Shown: in pieces, positions 1 to 6,375 of the stretch
How the letters are laid out: every line of letters starts with the position of its first letter
Numbering within the stretch: position 1 is the first letter of the stretch
Source: Candidatus Competibacteraceae bacterium
GTDB lineage: Bacteria; Pseudomonadota; Gammaproteobacteria; Competibacterales; Competibacteraceae
Assembly (NCBI GenBank): GCA_012032855.1
Contig: JAAUQA010000190.1
Span: 1-6,601 of the forward strand
DNA length: 6,601 bases
Direction of reading: 5' to 3'
The notes under the pieces: generated by a model
What the model was told of the DNA's origin: nothing
The model's database searches: none
What the model saw: the letters and a program-made list of their open reading frames with translations, nothing else
Program-made: the position numbers and the translations under genes

Positions 1-410
1 GTGGTCATCGACCTTCTGGTCAAGATGGGATATGGGGGGAACAGGGCGGATGCAGGCAAAGCTATCGGTAAAAGCGGAGACGGTGGAATTGATGGAATTA
101 TCAAAGAAGACAAACTGGGTTTAGAAGTTATTTACGTTCAGGCTAAGCGTTGGGAAGGTGGCGTAAGTCGTCCCGAAATCCAGAAGTTTGCTGGTGCCCT
201 TCAGGGACGACGCGCTAAGAAAGGAATATTTATCACCACCTCTAAATTTACCAATCAAGCGATTGAGTTCGCGTCAGTCTTGACACCAAAATCATTCTCG
301 TTGACGGGGGTCAGTTAGCTCAGCTGATGTTCGATCACTCGGTTGGCGTTTCCACCTATGGCTCTTATGAGCTGAAGCGGATTGATACCGACTATTTCGA
401 AGAAAGCTGA
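1..410 (+). pseudogene. mrr: Mrr-type restriction endonuclease, 3' part, frameshifted
   Basis: This is the C-terminal catalytic part of an Mrr-like type IV restriction endonuclease, a family that cuts modified foreign DNA in the cytoplasm. Visible in frame 1 are the nuclease core GDGGIDG (catalytic Asp at about residue 31) and the QAK motif (residues 47-49) of the PD-(D/E)XK fold, followed by the family-typical RPEIQKFAGALQG and KKGIFITTS. The sequence already begins inside the domain, so the GTG at position 1 is probably not the start and the N-terminal half lies outside the window. Frame 1 stops at 316-318, but from about 273 the frame beginning VSLDTKIILVDGGQLAQLM continues the family sequence to a TGA at 408-410. 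One base is therefore missing near 272. The catalytic residues precede the break, but the C-terminal end of the domain would be lost. Family assignment is firm; whether the break is biological is not known. Confidence 0.85.
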
Positions 411-431
411 AAAGCAAGATATGCATTTGAA

Positions 432-494
432 ATGAGCACTGTACCGCCCGCCGATTCTGCTCTGCTTGCCGACATTCGCCAACTGATCGTTACC
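432..494 (+). pseudogene. DUF1016/YhcG-type nuclease, N-terminal fragment
   Basis: The first 21 codons read MSTVPPADSALLADIRQLIVT, which resembles the start of DUF1016 (YhcG-like, PD-(D/E)XK nuclease) proteins, where ADxxLLxDIRQLIxxARQ is a common opening. The frame then runs without a stop into sequence of a different family (methyltransferase C-terminus). The continuation expected for DUF1016, ARQRVAVAVNA, is found 892 bp downstream at 1387. I infer that this is the 5' end of the gene whose remainder lies at 1387-1921. There is no strong ribosome binding site, and the ATG lies 21 bp after the Mrr stop. The fragment is short, so identification rests on the match between the two halves. Confidence 0.65.
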
Positions 495-651
495 GGCGAA
501 AAGAAGATCATCGAAAAGGTCGAAGGGCTGGGTGGCGGCTTCACCTATTACACCCTGAGCGATCCGCTCGATCTGGACAAGATGCTGTTGCCGCAGAGGG
601 TAGAATACGCACCCTTGCCCTTTTGCCCTCTATCGCTTCGAAAAGGAGTAA
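495..651 (+). pseudogene. Type III-like DNA methyltransferase (mod), C-terminal remnant
   Basis: This is a remnant of the C-terminus of a site-specific adenine-type DNA methyltransferase of the type III Mod group. Two pieces are visible. The first, 498-587, encodes GLGGGFTYYTLSDPLDLDKM, the Gly-rich Phe-Tyr-Tyr-x-Leu-x-x-Pro-Leu segment found near the end of these proteins. The second encodes VEYAPLPF and then, after one extra T in the T run at 621-624, ALYRFEKE with a TAA at 649-651; this matches the typical extreme C-terminus. The stretch normally lying between the pieces (roughly 80-100 residues in relatives, from memory) is missing, so there is an internal deletion near 588. The methyltransferase catalytic domain is absent. 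The stop falls 4 bp before the DUF433 start, as expected for an operon. No activity can remain. Confidence 0.65.
643..648 (+). promoter_or_regulatory. Ribosome binding site of the DUF433 gene
   Basis: AAGGAG sits 7 bases before the ATG at 656 and is the best Shine-Dalgarno match in the left part of the window. It lies inside the last two codons of the mod remnant, so translation of the antitoxin-like gene would have been linked to the preceding methyltransferase gene. It supports ATG 656 as the start over the in-frame ATG at 623. Confidence 0.7.
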
Positions 652-655
652 TCCG

Positions 656-890
656 ATGAACTGGCAAGACTACATTCATACCGATCCCACTGTGCTGGTA
701 GCCCGTCATCAAAGGCACCCGGCTTTCGGTGGACTTTTTGCTGTGTCTGTTGGCCGAGGGATGGACGGAAAAAAGGCTTCTGGAGAATTATCCGCAACTG
801 TTCCGCGAAGCACTCCAAGCTGTGTTTGCCTTTACCGCCGAGGTGATGAGGGAAGAAACGATTTATCCGCTCAAAAGTGGCGCGGCCTGA
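656..890 (+). pseudogene. DUF433 antitoxin-like protein, frameshifted
   Basis: This is a DUF433 family gene, a small DNA-binding-type protein predicted as the antitoxin partner of DUF5615 PIN-like toxins. The start encodes MNWQDYIHTDPTVLV, the usual DUF433 opening. The expected next residues are Gly-Lys-Pro-Val-Ile-Lys-Gly-Thr-Arg. Here the frame breaks after GTA (698-700), and PVIKGTRLSV continues in another frame from 702. Only one base lies where six are expected, which fits loss of five bases and removes the Gly-Lys. The second frame then carries ABOUT 60 well-kept residues, including LAEGWTEKRLLENYP and AVFAFTAEVMREE, to a TGA at 888-890 that overlaps the toxin ATG by one base. The reconstructed protein would be about 79 residues, normal for the family. 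As it stands, no functional antitoxin can be made without frame restoration. Regulation would be through the upstream mod operon and translational coupling. Confidence 0.8.
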
Positions 891-1255
891 TGCGTCTGTT
901 GATTAATGAGAATATCCCACTGGCTAGCGTGGCCGCCTTGCGAGAAGCGGGGCACGATGTGGTTTCGATTACCGAGCGCTCACACGGAATATCCGATGAG
1001 TCGGTGATGGCAATCGCACATGCTAAACATAGGATCGTGGTGTCCTTTGACCGGGATTATGGGGAACTGACCTTTCACCGTCGTCTACCCATGCCGAGCG
1101 GCGTGTTGTATTTGCGTGTCCTGCCCGTTTCCGCATTGGAACCCGCTGCCTATCTGGATCGGTTGATTTCAGCCGGTATCGAACTGGAGGGGAAATTCAC
1201 TACCGGTGATAGGGAGCAGGTTCGCCAGCGTCCGTTGCGTCATGGCGAGACCTAA
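890..1255 (+). CDS. DUF5615 family PIN-like toxin
   Basis: A complete 121-residue protein of the DUF5615 (PIN-like) family, predicted ribonuclease toxins paired with DUF433 proteins. The visible landmarks are the first strand with NENIP (residues 6-10), REAGHDVVSI, the helix motif GISDE (33-37), VVSFDRDYGEL with Asp54 and Asp56, and the C-terminal EGKFTTGDREQVRQRPL. These acidic positions match the expected PIN metal-binding cluster. The first position is Asn6 where many relatives have Asp, but NEN variants are known to me in this family. The start at ATG 890 overlaps the antitoxin stop in TGATG, the classic arrangement for coupling. The frame is open further upstream to 623 only because the antitoxin is frameshifted, so a 199-residue read-through product from ATG 656 is possible. 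The stop lies 3 bp before the res start. Family is secure; toxin activity is inferred. Confidence 0.87.
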   Translation: MRLLINENIPLASVAALREAGHDVVSITERSHGISDESVMAIAHAKHRIVVSFDRDYGELTFHRRLPMPSGVLYLRVLPVSALEPAAYLDRLISAGIELEGKFTTGDREQVRQRPLRHGET

Positions 1256-1258
1256 ACG

Positions 1259-1386
1259 ATGGAGCTGAAAGACTTTCAGCAAGAGGCGCTGATACTTTCG
1301 ATGGTTATTTGGATGCCTGGGTTGAGAAGCGTCTGAATTCCCTCAAAGTGGAAAAGCTGATTCAGGCCGATCCTGATCTGGACTTG
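1259..1386 (+). pseudogene. Type III restriction subunit (res) helicase, N-terminal fragment
   Basis: This is the first ~43 codons of a DEAD/DEAH-helicase-type restriction subunit (type III Res group). ATG 1259 begins MELKDFQQEAL. One base is missing at 1291, after which DTFDGYLDAWVEKR and then ADPDLDL follow. MxLKxFQQEALDTFxxYLDA is a characteristic opening of Res proteins, and PDLDLP is often seen about residue 40. The homology ends at about 1386, where the frame passes directly into DUF1016 sequence. The entire helicase and nuclease portion (normally several hundred residues) is missing. The start is 3 bp after the toxin stop, so the ancestral order mod, DUF433, DUF5615, res is compact and operon-like. 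Recognition is by N-terminal pattern only. Confidence 0.6.
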
Positions 1387-1921
1387 GCTCGTCAGCGGGT
1401 GGCGGTGGCTGTCAATGCCTAACTGACTGTGCTTTATTGGCGAGTGGGTCAACGGATTCAGTTCGAAGTGTTGAAGGGCGAACGCGCCGCCTAAGGACAG
1501 CAGACTTTCCAGGCACTGTCGGCAAGGTTGACTGCTGAGTTTGGCAAGGGGTTGGGGTGAACGCCACCTTAGGAATTGTTTGCACATCGCTGAGAGTTTT
1601 CCCGACGAAAAGATTTTGCACACACTGTATGCCGAATTGAGCTGGTAGAATCTGCGTCTGATTGCTTCATCGGATGATCCACTCAAACGTGATTTCTACA
1701 CCGAACTCTGTCGCTTGGAAAAATGGAGTGTACAGCCAACTCCAGGAACGCATGAATTCCATGCTCTATGAGCGTAGTGCCATTTCGAAAAAGCCCGAGG
1801 AGACTTCCAGCACGATCTGGCGCAATTACGGCAAGCACAGCGGGTTTCGCCGGATTTGCTGTTGAAAGACCCGTACATCCTGGATTTTCTCGGTCTAAAC
1901 GACCGCTATATGTTATGCTAG
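1387..1921 (+). pseudogene. DUF1016/YhcG-type nuclease, degenerate main fragment
   Basis: This is the continuation of the DUF1016 gene begun at 432. Piecing the frames together gives ARQRVAVAVNA, LTVLYWRVGQRIQ, LSARLTAEFGKG, ERHLRNCLHIAESFPDEKI, DDPLKRDFYTELCRLEKWS, LQERMNSMLYERSAISKKPE and QHDLAQLRQAQRVSPDLL, ending with KDPYILDFLGLNDRY. This covers the whole N-terminal DUF1016 domain. Damage includes in-frame stops at 1420 (where Glu is expected), 1492 and 1646, frame changes near 1558, 1734 and 1805, and a TAG at 1919-1921 soon after NDRY. The PD-(D/E)XK nuclease half that normally follows is absent. Family members are nucleases often found beside type I or other restriction systems. The gene is clearly dead, by several independent lesions. 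Confidence 0.88.
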
Positions 1922-1991
1922 GAAACGCTATTCCGGTGCCGGTTTCCTGAAGTGTAGTAATACCAATACGATCAGTAGAGCCACCCCGCGC

Positions 1992-3312
1992 CTACTCTGC
2001 ACCCATTTCCAGGACAATCCACTTCAACGTCTTATTCTGCAATGCTTGCACAATAGCCGCATCAGTCTGCTCCAAAACCTCCGTTACTGCCGGTAATTCA
2101 TCCTCCATAGGCTGATCCTGAACGTCACGCACAATCCCCAACACCTCGTTAAGGCTGATGGTTTCGATATCGCGGGCCGGTAGGTAAGCCGGAGGCGCAT
2201 CCTGGCTAGCCACAATCAAACGTTTCCGAGCCAACAAACCAACCACTCGCTCTACTGCATCTGCATACAAACCCTGATACCGTTGCTGCAAGGTCTCCAA
2301 TGTCCACGGCGGTTCATTGTAGTAATGCGCATGACTAATCAAGGTCATGATTTCCAGCACCAGTTTTTCCCGTTGACGATTACTGAGTATCTGTTTGCCA
2401 CGACGCGGGTCCAGTAAACGAGGATTTTGCCAATACGCAGAGATTTGTCCGCCAACTAGGATGATAAGCCAGCCGACATAAAGCCAGATGATGAACAACA
2501 CAGCCCCCGCAAATCCGGAATATATCGCTGAATAATTAGAAGAACTGACCACGAAATAAGCAAAAATCTTGCCGCTGGTAAACCACAGTACACTCGCGAA
2601 AACACCGCCAATCAGAGCCGCTTTCCATTGGACATGGGTATAGGGCAAAAAACCGTACAAGAACGCAAACGCTCCGGTGATCAACAAATAAGGCGCCAAT
2701 TGATTGAGACTCAGAATCAATTGGCCGAGAGGCTGAAAGGTGGCTAGGTGTTGTACTGCAGCGCTATCCATAGCGGTACTGGCTACACCTAGGGCGGCGA
2801 CCATCAGAACAGGGCCGATGAGGACAACGCTCAAATAATCGCTGAAGCGGCGAGCCAAAGGGCGATCCTTTGTCACTTGCCACATTTCATTAAAGGCCTG
2901 TTCGACCTTGTGAACCAGCGAAATCACCGTGTAAAACAACATGGCGACGCCTAATGTCCCCCAGCACGCCAACTTTCAGGTTGCTCACGAAATCCAGAAT
3001 ATTAGCGCCAACCTTTTGACCCTGTGTCCCTAGGGGTTCCAGCGCCTCCATCAGTAAAGGCTCTAGGGTATTGTGCGCGCCGAACCCTTTGAGAATAGAA
3101 AAGCTGACTGCCAGGAGCGGGACCAACGCTAATAGGCTGGAGTACGCCAGATTGCCGGCTCTTAGGTTAAGTTGACCATCGGTGAAGTCACCAACGATGC
3201 CGTAAAATATGCGGGCCAGTCGTATTGCTAAGCGTTTAGCAGGACTATGAAGGGTGAGATCCTGCTCCCAAAGTTCTTGGATCAGTCGCTTTTGCCAGTC
3301 TGATGGCGGCAT
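1992..3312 (-). CDS. YihY/BrkB family inner-membrane protein, frameshifted
   Basis: This is a YihY/virulence factor BrkB family (UPF0761-like) integral membrane protein whose molecular function is not established; older ribonuclease BN annotations are unreliable. The start is ATG at 3312, with GAGGGA six bases upstream (3319-3324, + strand coordinates), preferred over the in-frame ATG at 3354. The first frame gives 118 residues including LRAGNLAYSSLLALVPLLAV, the family's first membrane segment. At the run of five C (2958-2962, + strand) one extra base shifts the frame. The sequence resumes immediately with TLGVAMLFYTVISLVHKVEQ, AFNEMWQV, and several more hydrophobic segments including YSAIYSGFAGAVLFIIWLYV. 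A soluble C-terminal tail of about 130 residues follows (winged-helix-like, uncertain). Restored length is about 439 residues. Only one lesion in an otherwise well-kept gene suggests a sequencing error or a very recent mutation. Confidence 0.85.
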
Positions 3313-3428
3313 GGTGGTTCCCTCGCTTAACTGCAATTGCGGGGATGCTACCATGTTCGTCCAAGGTAGAGAATTGAACGCGAGTCACGGGTTATTTCCT
3401 CACAATTTACCGCTAGGATCACAAGATC

Positions 3429-4643
3429 ATGTCAGATGTTACGGTGTCCTCATCCCAACCTTTGCAAGGTGTTCGTGTACTTGAGTTGGGGCAACTGTTA
3501 GCCGGCCCGTTCGCCGGTACCCTGTTGGCTTATTTTGGAGCTGAAGTTATCAAAGTGGAGCCGCCCACTGGTGGCGATCCCATCCGGCAGTGGCGCGTGG
3601 TACAGGACGGCACCTCGTTATGGTGGCGTAGCTTGGGACGCAATAAGAAATGCATCACGGTGGATTTAAAAAATCCCGAAGGTCGTCAACTGGTCAGCCG
3701 ATTGGCCGAACGCTCCGATGTGCTGATTGAGAACTTTCGCCCCGGCACCATGGAGAAATGGGGTTTAGGCCCGGAAGCGCTAAAAACCCGCAATCCCGGT
3801 TTGATCTATACCCGCATTTCCGGCTATGGACAAACCGGACCTTACGCAACCAAACCGGGCTATGCATCGGTTTGCGAAGGGATCGGCGGGTTGCGTTATG
3901 TCAACGGGTTTCCTGGCCAGCCGCCGGTGCGGGCAAATCTCAGCCTGGGCGATACATTTGCCGGATTGCACGCGGTGATCGGCATTCTGTTGGCGCTTCG
4001 ACAGCGTGACAACACCGCTGATAAGCAAGGTCAGACCGTGGATGTGGCTTTGTACGAGGCGGTTTTCAATTTACTGGAAGCGGTGGTGCCGGAGTATGAC
4101 GGTGCTGGGGTGATTCGTGAACCTTCCGGTTCCACGGTGACCGGCATCGTGCCTACCAATACCTACCGCTGCCGGGACGACAAATACGTGATTATCGGTG
4201 GCAATGGCGATTCCATTTTCAAACGCTTGATGGAAGCCGCCGGACGTGCCGATATGGCCAACGATCCGCGTTTGACGCACAACGCCGGGCGGGTCGAACA
4301 CGAACTGGAAATCGACGTGGCGTTGTCGGCGTGGACCGCTACGCTCGATTCAGAAGTTGTATTGGCCCGTTTGGAAGAAGCACAAGTGCCTGCCGGTCCG
4401 ATCTACAACGTGGCGGACATGCTGCAAGATCCGCATTTTCAGGCACGCGGTTTATTTGAAACTGTTGAAGTAAACGGCAAGCCGCTAAAAATCCCCGCCA
4501 TTTTGCCCAAACTCAGCGCCACACCGGGTAAAACCCAATGGCCGGGACCGGCAGTAGGCAGTCACAATCAAACAGTATTCGAAGAACTGTTGGGGCTGGA
4601 CCAGGGCGAAATCGACCGTTTGCGGTCCCTGGGTGTGATTTAG
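3429..4643 (+). CDS. CaiB/BaiF family CoA-transferase
   Basis: A complete 404-residue class III (family III) CoA-transferase, cytosolic, moving CoA from an acyl-CoA donor to a carboxylic acid through an aspartyl-CoA thioester. Landmarks are LQGVRVLELGQLLAGPFAG (residues 12-30), LAYFGAEVIKVEPP, the nucleotide-binding region RNKKCITVDLKN, DVLIENFRPG (97-106), SGYGQTGPYA, Asp175 in SLGDTFAGLHA as the catalytic residue, and VDVALYEAVF (204-213). The C-terminal half has IVPTNTYRC and VIIGGNGDSIFKRLM, seen in members related to succinate-hydroxymethylglutarate or similar dicarboxylate CoA-transferases. The exact acyl substrate cannot be told from sequence. Length is normal for the family. The start is preceded by a weak AGGA 10 bases upstream. 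It is divergent from the membrane protein gene and converges, 12 bp apart, on a hydrolase gene. Confidence 0.92.
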   Translation: MSDVTVSSSQPLQGVRVLELGQLLAGPFAGTLLAYFGAEVIKVEPPTGGDPIRQWRVVQDGTSLWWRSLGRNKKCITVDLKNPEGRQLVSRLAERSDVLIENFRPGTMEKWGLGPEALKTRNPGLIYTRISGYGQTGPYATKPGYASVCEGIGGLRYVNGFPGQPPVRANLSLGDTFAGLHAVIGILLALRQRDNTADKQGQTVDVALYEAVFNLLEAVVPEYDGAGVIREPSGSTVTGIVPTNTYRCRDDKYVIIGGNGDSIFKRLMEAAGRADMANDPRLTHNAGRVEHELEIDVALSAWTATLDSEVVLARLEEAQVPAGPIYNVADMLQDPHFQARGLFETVEVNGKPLKIPAILPKLSATPGKTQWPGPAVGSHNQTVFEELLGLDQGEIDRLRSLGVI

Positions 4644-4655
4644 CGTCGTCGCCCG

Positions 4656-5504
4656 TCACTCGGACAACAACCATTCTTTGACCACGGCAATCTGATCATC
4701 CGCCAACAAGGCCGGTGCGTGACCGATACCGGCAAATTCAATCAGCTCCGCCTTTGGGCCACGTTGAGTCATCCTTTCTGCATCCGCACGGGTCAATACA
4801 TCGGAGTCCGCGCCGCGTAATACTAATACCGGACACCGCACTGCGTCCCAGACCGGCCACAGATCAATATCCTCCATCGCTTGCTTGAAAACTTCGGCAA
4901 TACCCGGATCGTAAGCGAAGCTGTATTCACCACTGTCTAGTTGACGGGCGCTGTGCACAGCCAAATGATGCCACTGCTCATTCGTGAGTGGACCGAAAGG
5001 TGCGGCGATCACTCTCAGATACCGTTCCAAATCCGCCAAGCTGGGGAACTGCAAAGGCTTGCCAACATACGCAGCGATTCGTTCCAAAGCGACTTTGGGA
5101 ATAAACGGGCCGACATCGTTCATCATTAGTCTGCGAATCGGAGTACCCGGCTGCGCGGCCAGGAACATGCCGATCAACCCGCCCATAGAGGTGCCTACCC
5201 AATCCACTTGTTCGGCACCAGTGCGCGCTAACACTGCCGCCATGTCGGCGATATACAGCGGATAGGTGTAGTCTTCCTTATAGGCTAACCACTCGCTTTG
5301 ACCCCGCCCCGGCACATCGACGCATAGTACCCGGTAATCGTTTTCTAGAGCCGCTGCCAGAAAGTCGAAATCCCGTCCGTTGCGCGTCAATCCGTGAGCG
5401 CAAATCAATACCCGGTCATTATTGGGATCACCCCATTCGGTGTAGTGGATGCTATGAAAACCGTGCGGACCGAGTCCCAACAAATAATGTGATGTCATCG
5501 CCAT
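4656..5504 (-). CDS. Alpha/beta fold hydrolase
   Basis: A complete 282-residue cytosolic alpha/beta hydrolase. It has the oxyanion-hole motif AHGLTRNGRDFD (residues 36-47), the VDVPGRGQS strand-turn, the nucleophile elbow GTSMGG with Ser106, an acidic candidate at Asp235 in RGADSDVL, and the catalytic His262 in GIGHAPAL. A cap region lies between about 130 and 220. The start ATG at 5504 is supported by AGGGGA (5513-5518, + strand coordinates) eight bases upstream; a second ATG at 5498 is less well spaced. No signal peptide or membrane segment is visible. The substrate is unknown; esterase, lactonase and thioesterase activities are all possible. It is divergent from a second, distinct alpha/beta hydrolase and convergent with the CoA-transferase. 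Confidence 0.9.
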   Translation of the reverse strand: MAMTSHYLLGLGPHGFHSIHYTEWGDPNNDRVLICAHGLTRNGRDFDFLAAALENDYRVLCVDVPGRGQSEWLAYKEDYTYPLYIADMAAVLARTGAEQVDWVGTSMGGLIGMFLAAQPGTPIRRLMMNDVGPFIPKVALERIAAYVGKPLQFPSLADLERYLRVIAAPFGPLTNEQWHHLAVHSARQLDSGEYSFAYDPGIAEVFKQAMEDIDLWPVWDAVRCPVLVLRGADSDVLTRADAERMTQRGPKAELIEFAGIGHAPALLADDQIAVVKEWLLSE

Positions 5505-5565
5505 GAATCGAATCCCCTGTAACAGTCATCGCGAGTCAGCATAACGACCACCCTGTTGAGAATCA

Positions 5566-5590
5566 GGGGGGTTATAATCAATCCCCTTTT
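5566..5590 (+). promoter_or_regulatory. -10 box and overlapping hairpin before the second hydrolase
   Basis: TATAAT at 5573-5578 is a perfect -10 match located 36 bases before the ATG at 5615, but no convincing -35 is seen 16-18 bases upstream. The same bases form part of a hairpin: GGGGGTT (5567-5573) can pair with AATCCCC (5580-5586), with one G-T pair, a six-base loop and TTTT directly after (5587-5590). It could be a promoter, a short leader attenuator-like stem, or coincidence. The two uses could not be active together on one transcript that begins just downstream of the -10. Confidence 0.35.
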
Positions 5591-5614
5591 CCTCAAGACC
5601 AAAGGCTGTTTGTC

Positions 5615-6355
5615 ATGAGCATACTGCACTACACTGAGGCCGGCCAGGGTGAGGCGCTGATTTTACTGCACAGCGGTGGCATGAGCGGTCGAGAATGGGA
5701 TCCTCAAATTGCCTCGCTGGCCCAGCGTTTCCGGGTCATCACCCCCGATCAACTCGGCCATGGTCGCACCCCGATGATTGCCGAACAATTGACCATCGGT
5801 GACATCGGTCGTGAAGTGATAGAACTCATGGATACATTAGCCGTGTCTAAAGCACATCTGGTCGGTTCGTCCATGGGCGGCGCCGTGGCGTTGTGGGTCG
5901 CCGTCAATTATCCCGACCGGGTCAACAAATTGGTGCTGTTTCGGGTTAGTTATAGCAAGGATATCAGCGGCCATAAGGGTACCCGCAGCATGGCTGATCC
6001 CGATTACTGGCGAGGTTTGGGTTTGCACCAATGGCTTAGCGACATGCACGATCCACAAGGGGGACCGGAAGCCTGGAAGACGGTGCTCGACCGAGTCTCG
6101 CAAGCACTCGATCCGATGACTACGGATCATGCCCATAATTTGGAAGTATTAGCCGGTATTGCTCAACCGACCCTGATCATCGTGGGCGACCGTGACCCGC
6201 TGGTGCCTTTGGAACAAGCAATGGAGATGTTTCAAACTATTCCGGATGCCAGTCTGTGGGTATTACCTTACGCAACCCACGTAACGGCCACCAATACTTG
6301 GCGAGGCGATTGCTTTGGGTTGGAAATCACCCGCTTTTTGCAACGTCGGCATTGA
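5615..6355 (+). CDS. Alpha/beta fold hydrolase
   Basis: A complete 246-residue alpha/beta hydrolase of the compact bacterial type (3-oxoadipate enol-lactonase/esterase-like). Visible are LILLHSGGMSGREWD (residues 15-29, oxyanion region), ITPDQLGHGRT, the nucleophile elbow GSSMGG with Ser86, IIVGDRDPLVP with the probable catalytic Asp194, and the His222 candidate in YATHVT. The replacement of the usual G-H by T-H before the histidine is mild. It is not close in sequence to the neighbouring hydrolase on the other strand, so this is not a recent tandem duplication. The ATG at 5615 is preceded by AAAGG nine bases upstream. There is no signal peptide. The substrate cannot be assigned. The priA start is 20 bp downstream on the same strand, so co-transcription is possible. 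Confidence 0.9.
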   Translation: MSILHYTEAGQGEALILLHSGGMSGREWDPQIASLAQRFRVITPDQLGHGRTPMIAEQLTIGDIGREVIELMDTLAVSKAHLVGSSMGGAVALWVAVNYPDRVNKLVLFRVSYSKDISGHKGTRSMADPDYWRGLGLHQWLSDMHDPQGGPEAWKTVLDRVSQALDPMTTDHAHNLEVLAGIAQPTLIIVGDRDPLVPLEQAMEMFQTIPDASLWVLPYATHVTATNTWRGDCFGLEITRFLQRRH

Positions 6356-6375
6356 GCGGAAGCAATGTCCAGCTG

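Noticed and set aside
588..605. TTGCCG followed by TAGAAT, considered as a promoter for the toxin-antitoxin pair.
   Set aside because: The spacer is only seven bases, and the region is explained as methyltransferase coding remnant.
623..1255. A single 210-residue gene starting at ATG 623.
   Set aside because: It combines an out-of-frame mod end, a frameshifted antitoxin and the toxin. The sequence of each part shows that it is a product of frameshift, not an original gene.
1276..1686. A 136-residue open frame on the minus strand.
   Set aside because: It lies opposite the res and DUF1016 remnants, which are recognisable on the plus strand, and its translation shows no family features.
1920..1948. 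Inverted repeat AGGAAAC / GTTTCCT with a 15-base loop between the DUF1016 remnant and the membrane protein gene, considered as a terminator.
   Set aside because: The stem is only seven pairs, the loop is long, and there is no T run after it on either strand.
2958..2962. Programmed ribosomal frameshifting in the membrane protein gene.
   Set aside because: A G5 run is not a typical slippery heptamer, no stimulatory element was recognised, and this family is not known to use frameshifting.
3313..3428. Divergent promoters between the membrane protein gene and the CoA-transferase.
   Set aside because: Promoters must be somewhere in this spacer, but no pair of -35 and -10 boxes with acceptable spacing was convincing on either strand.
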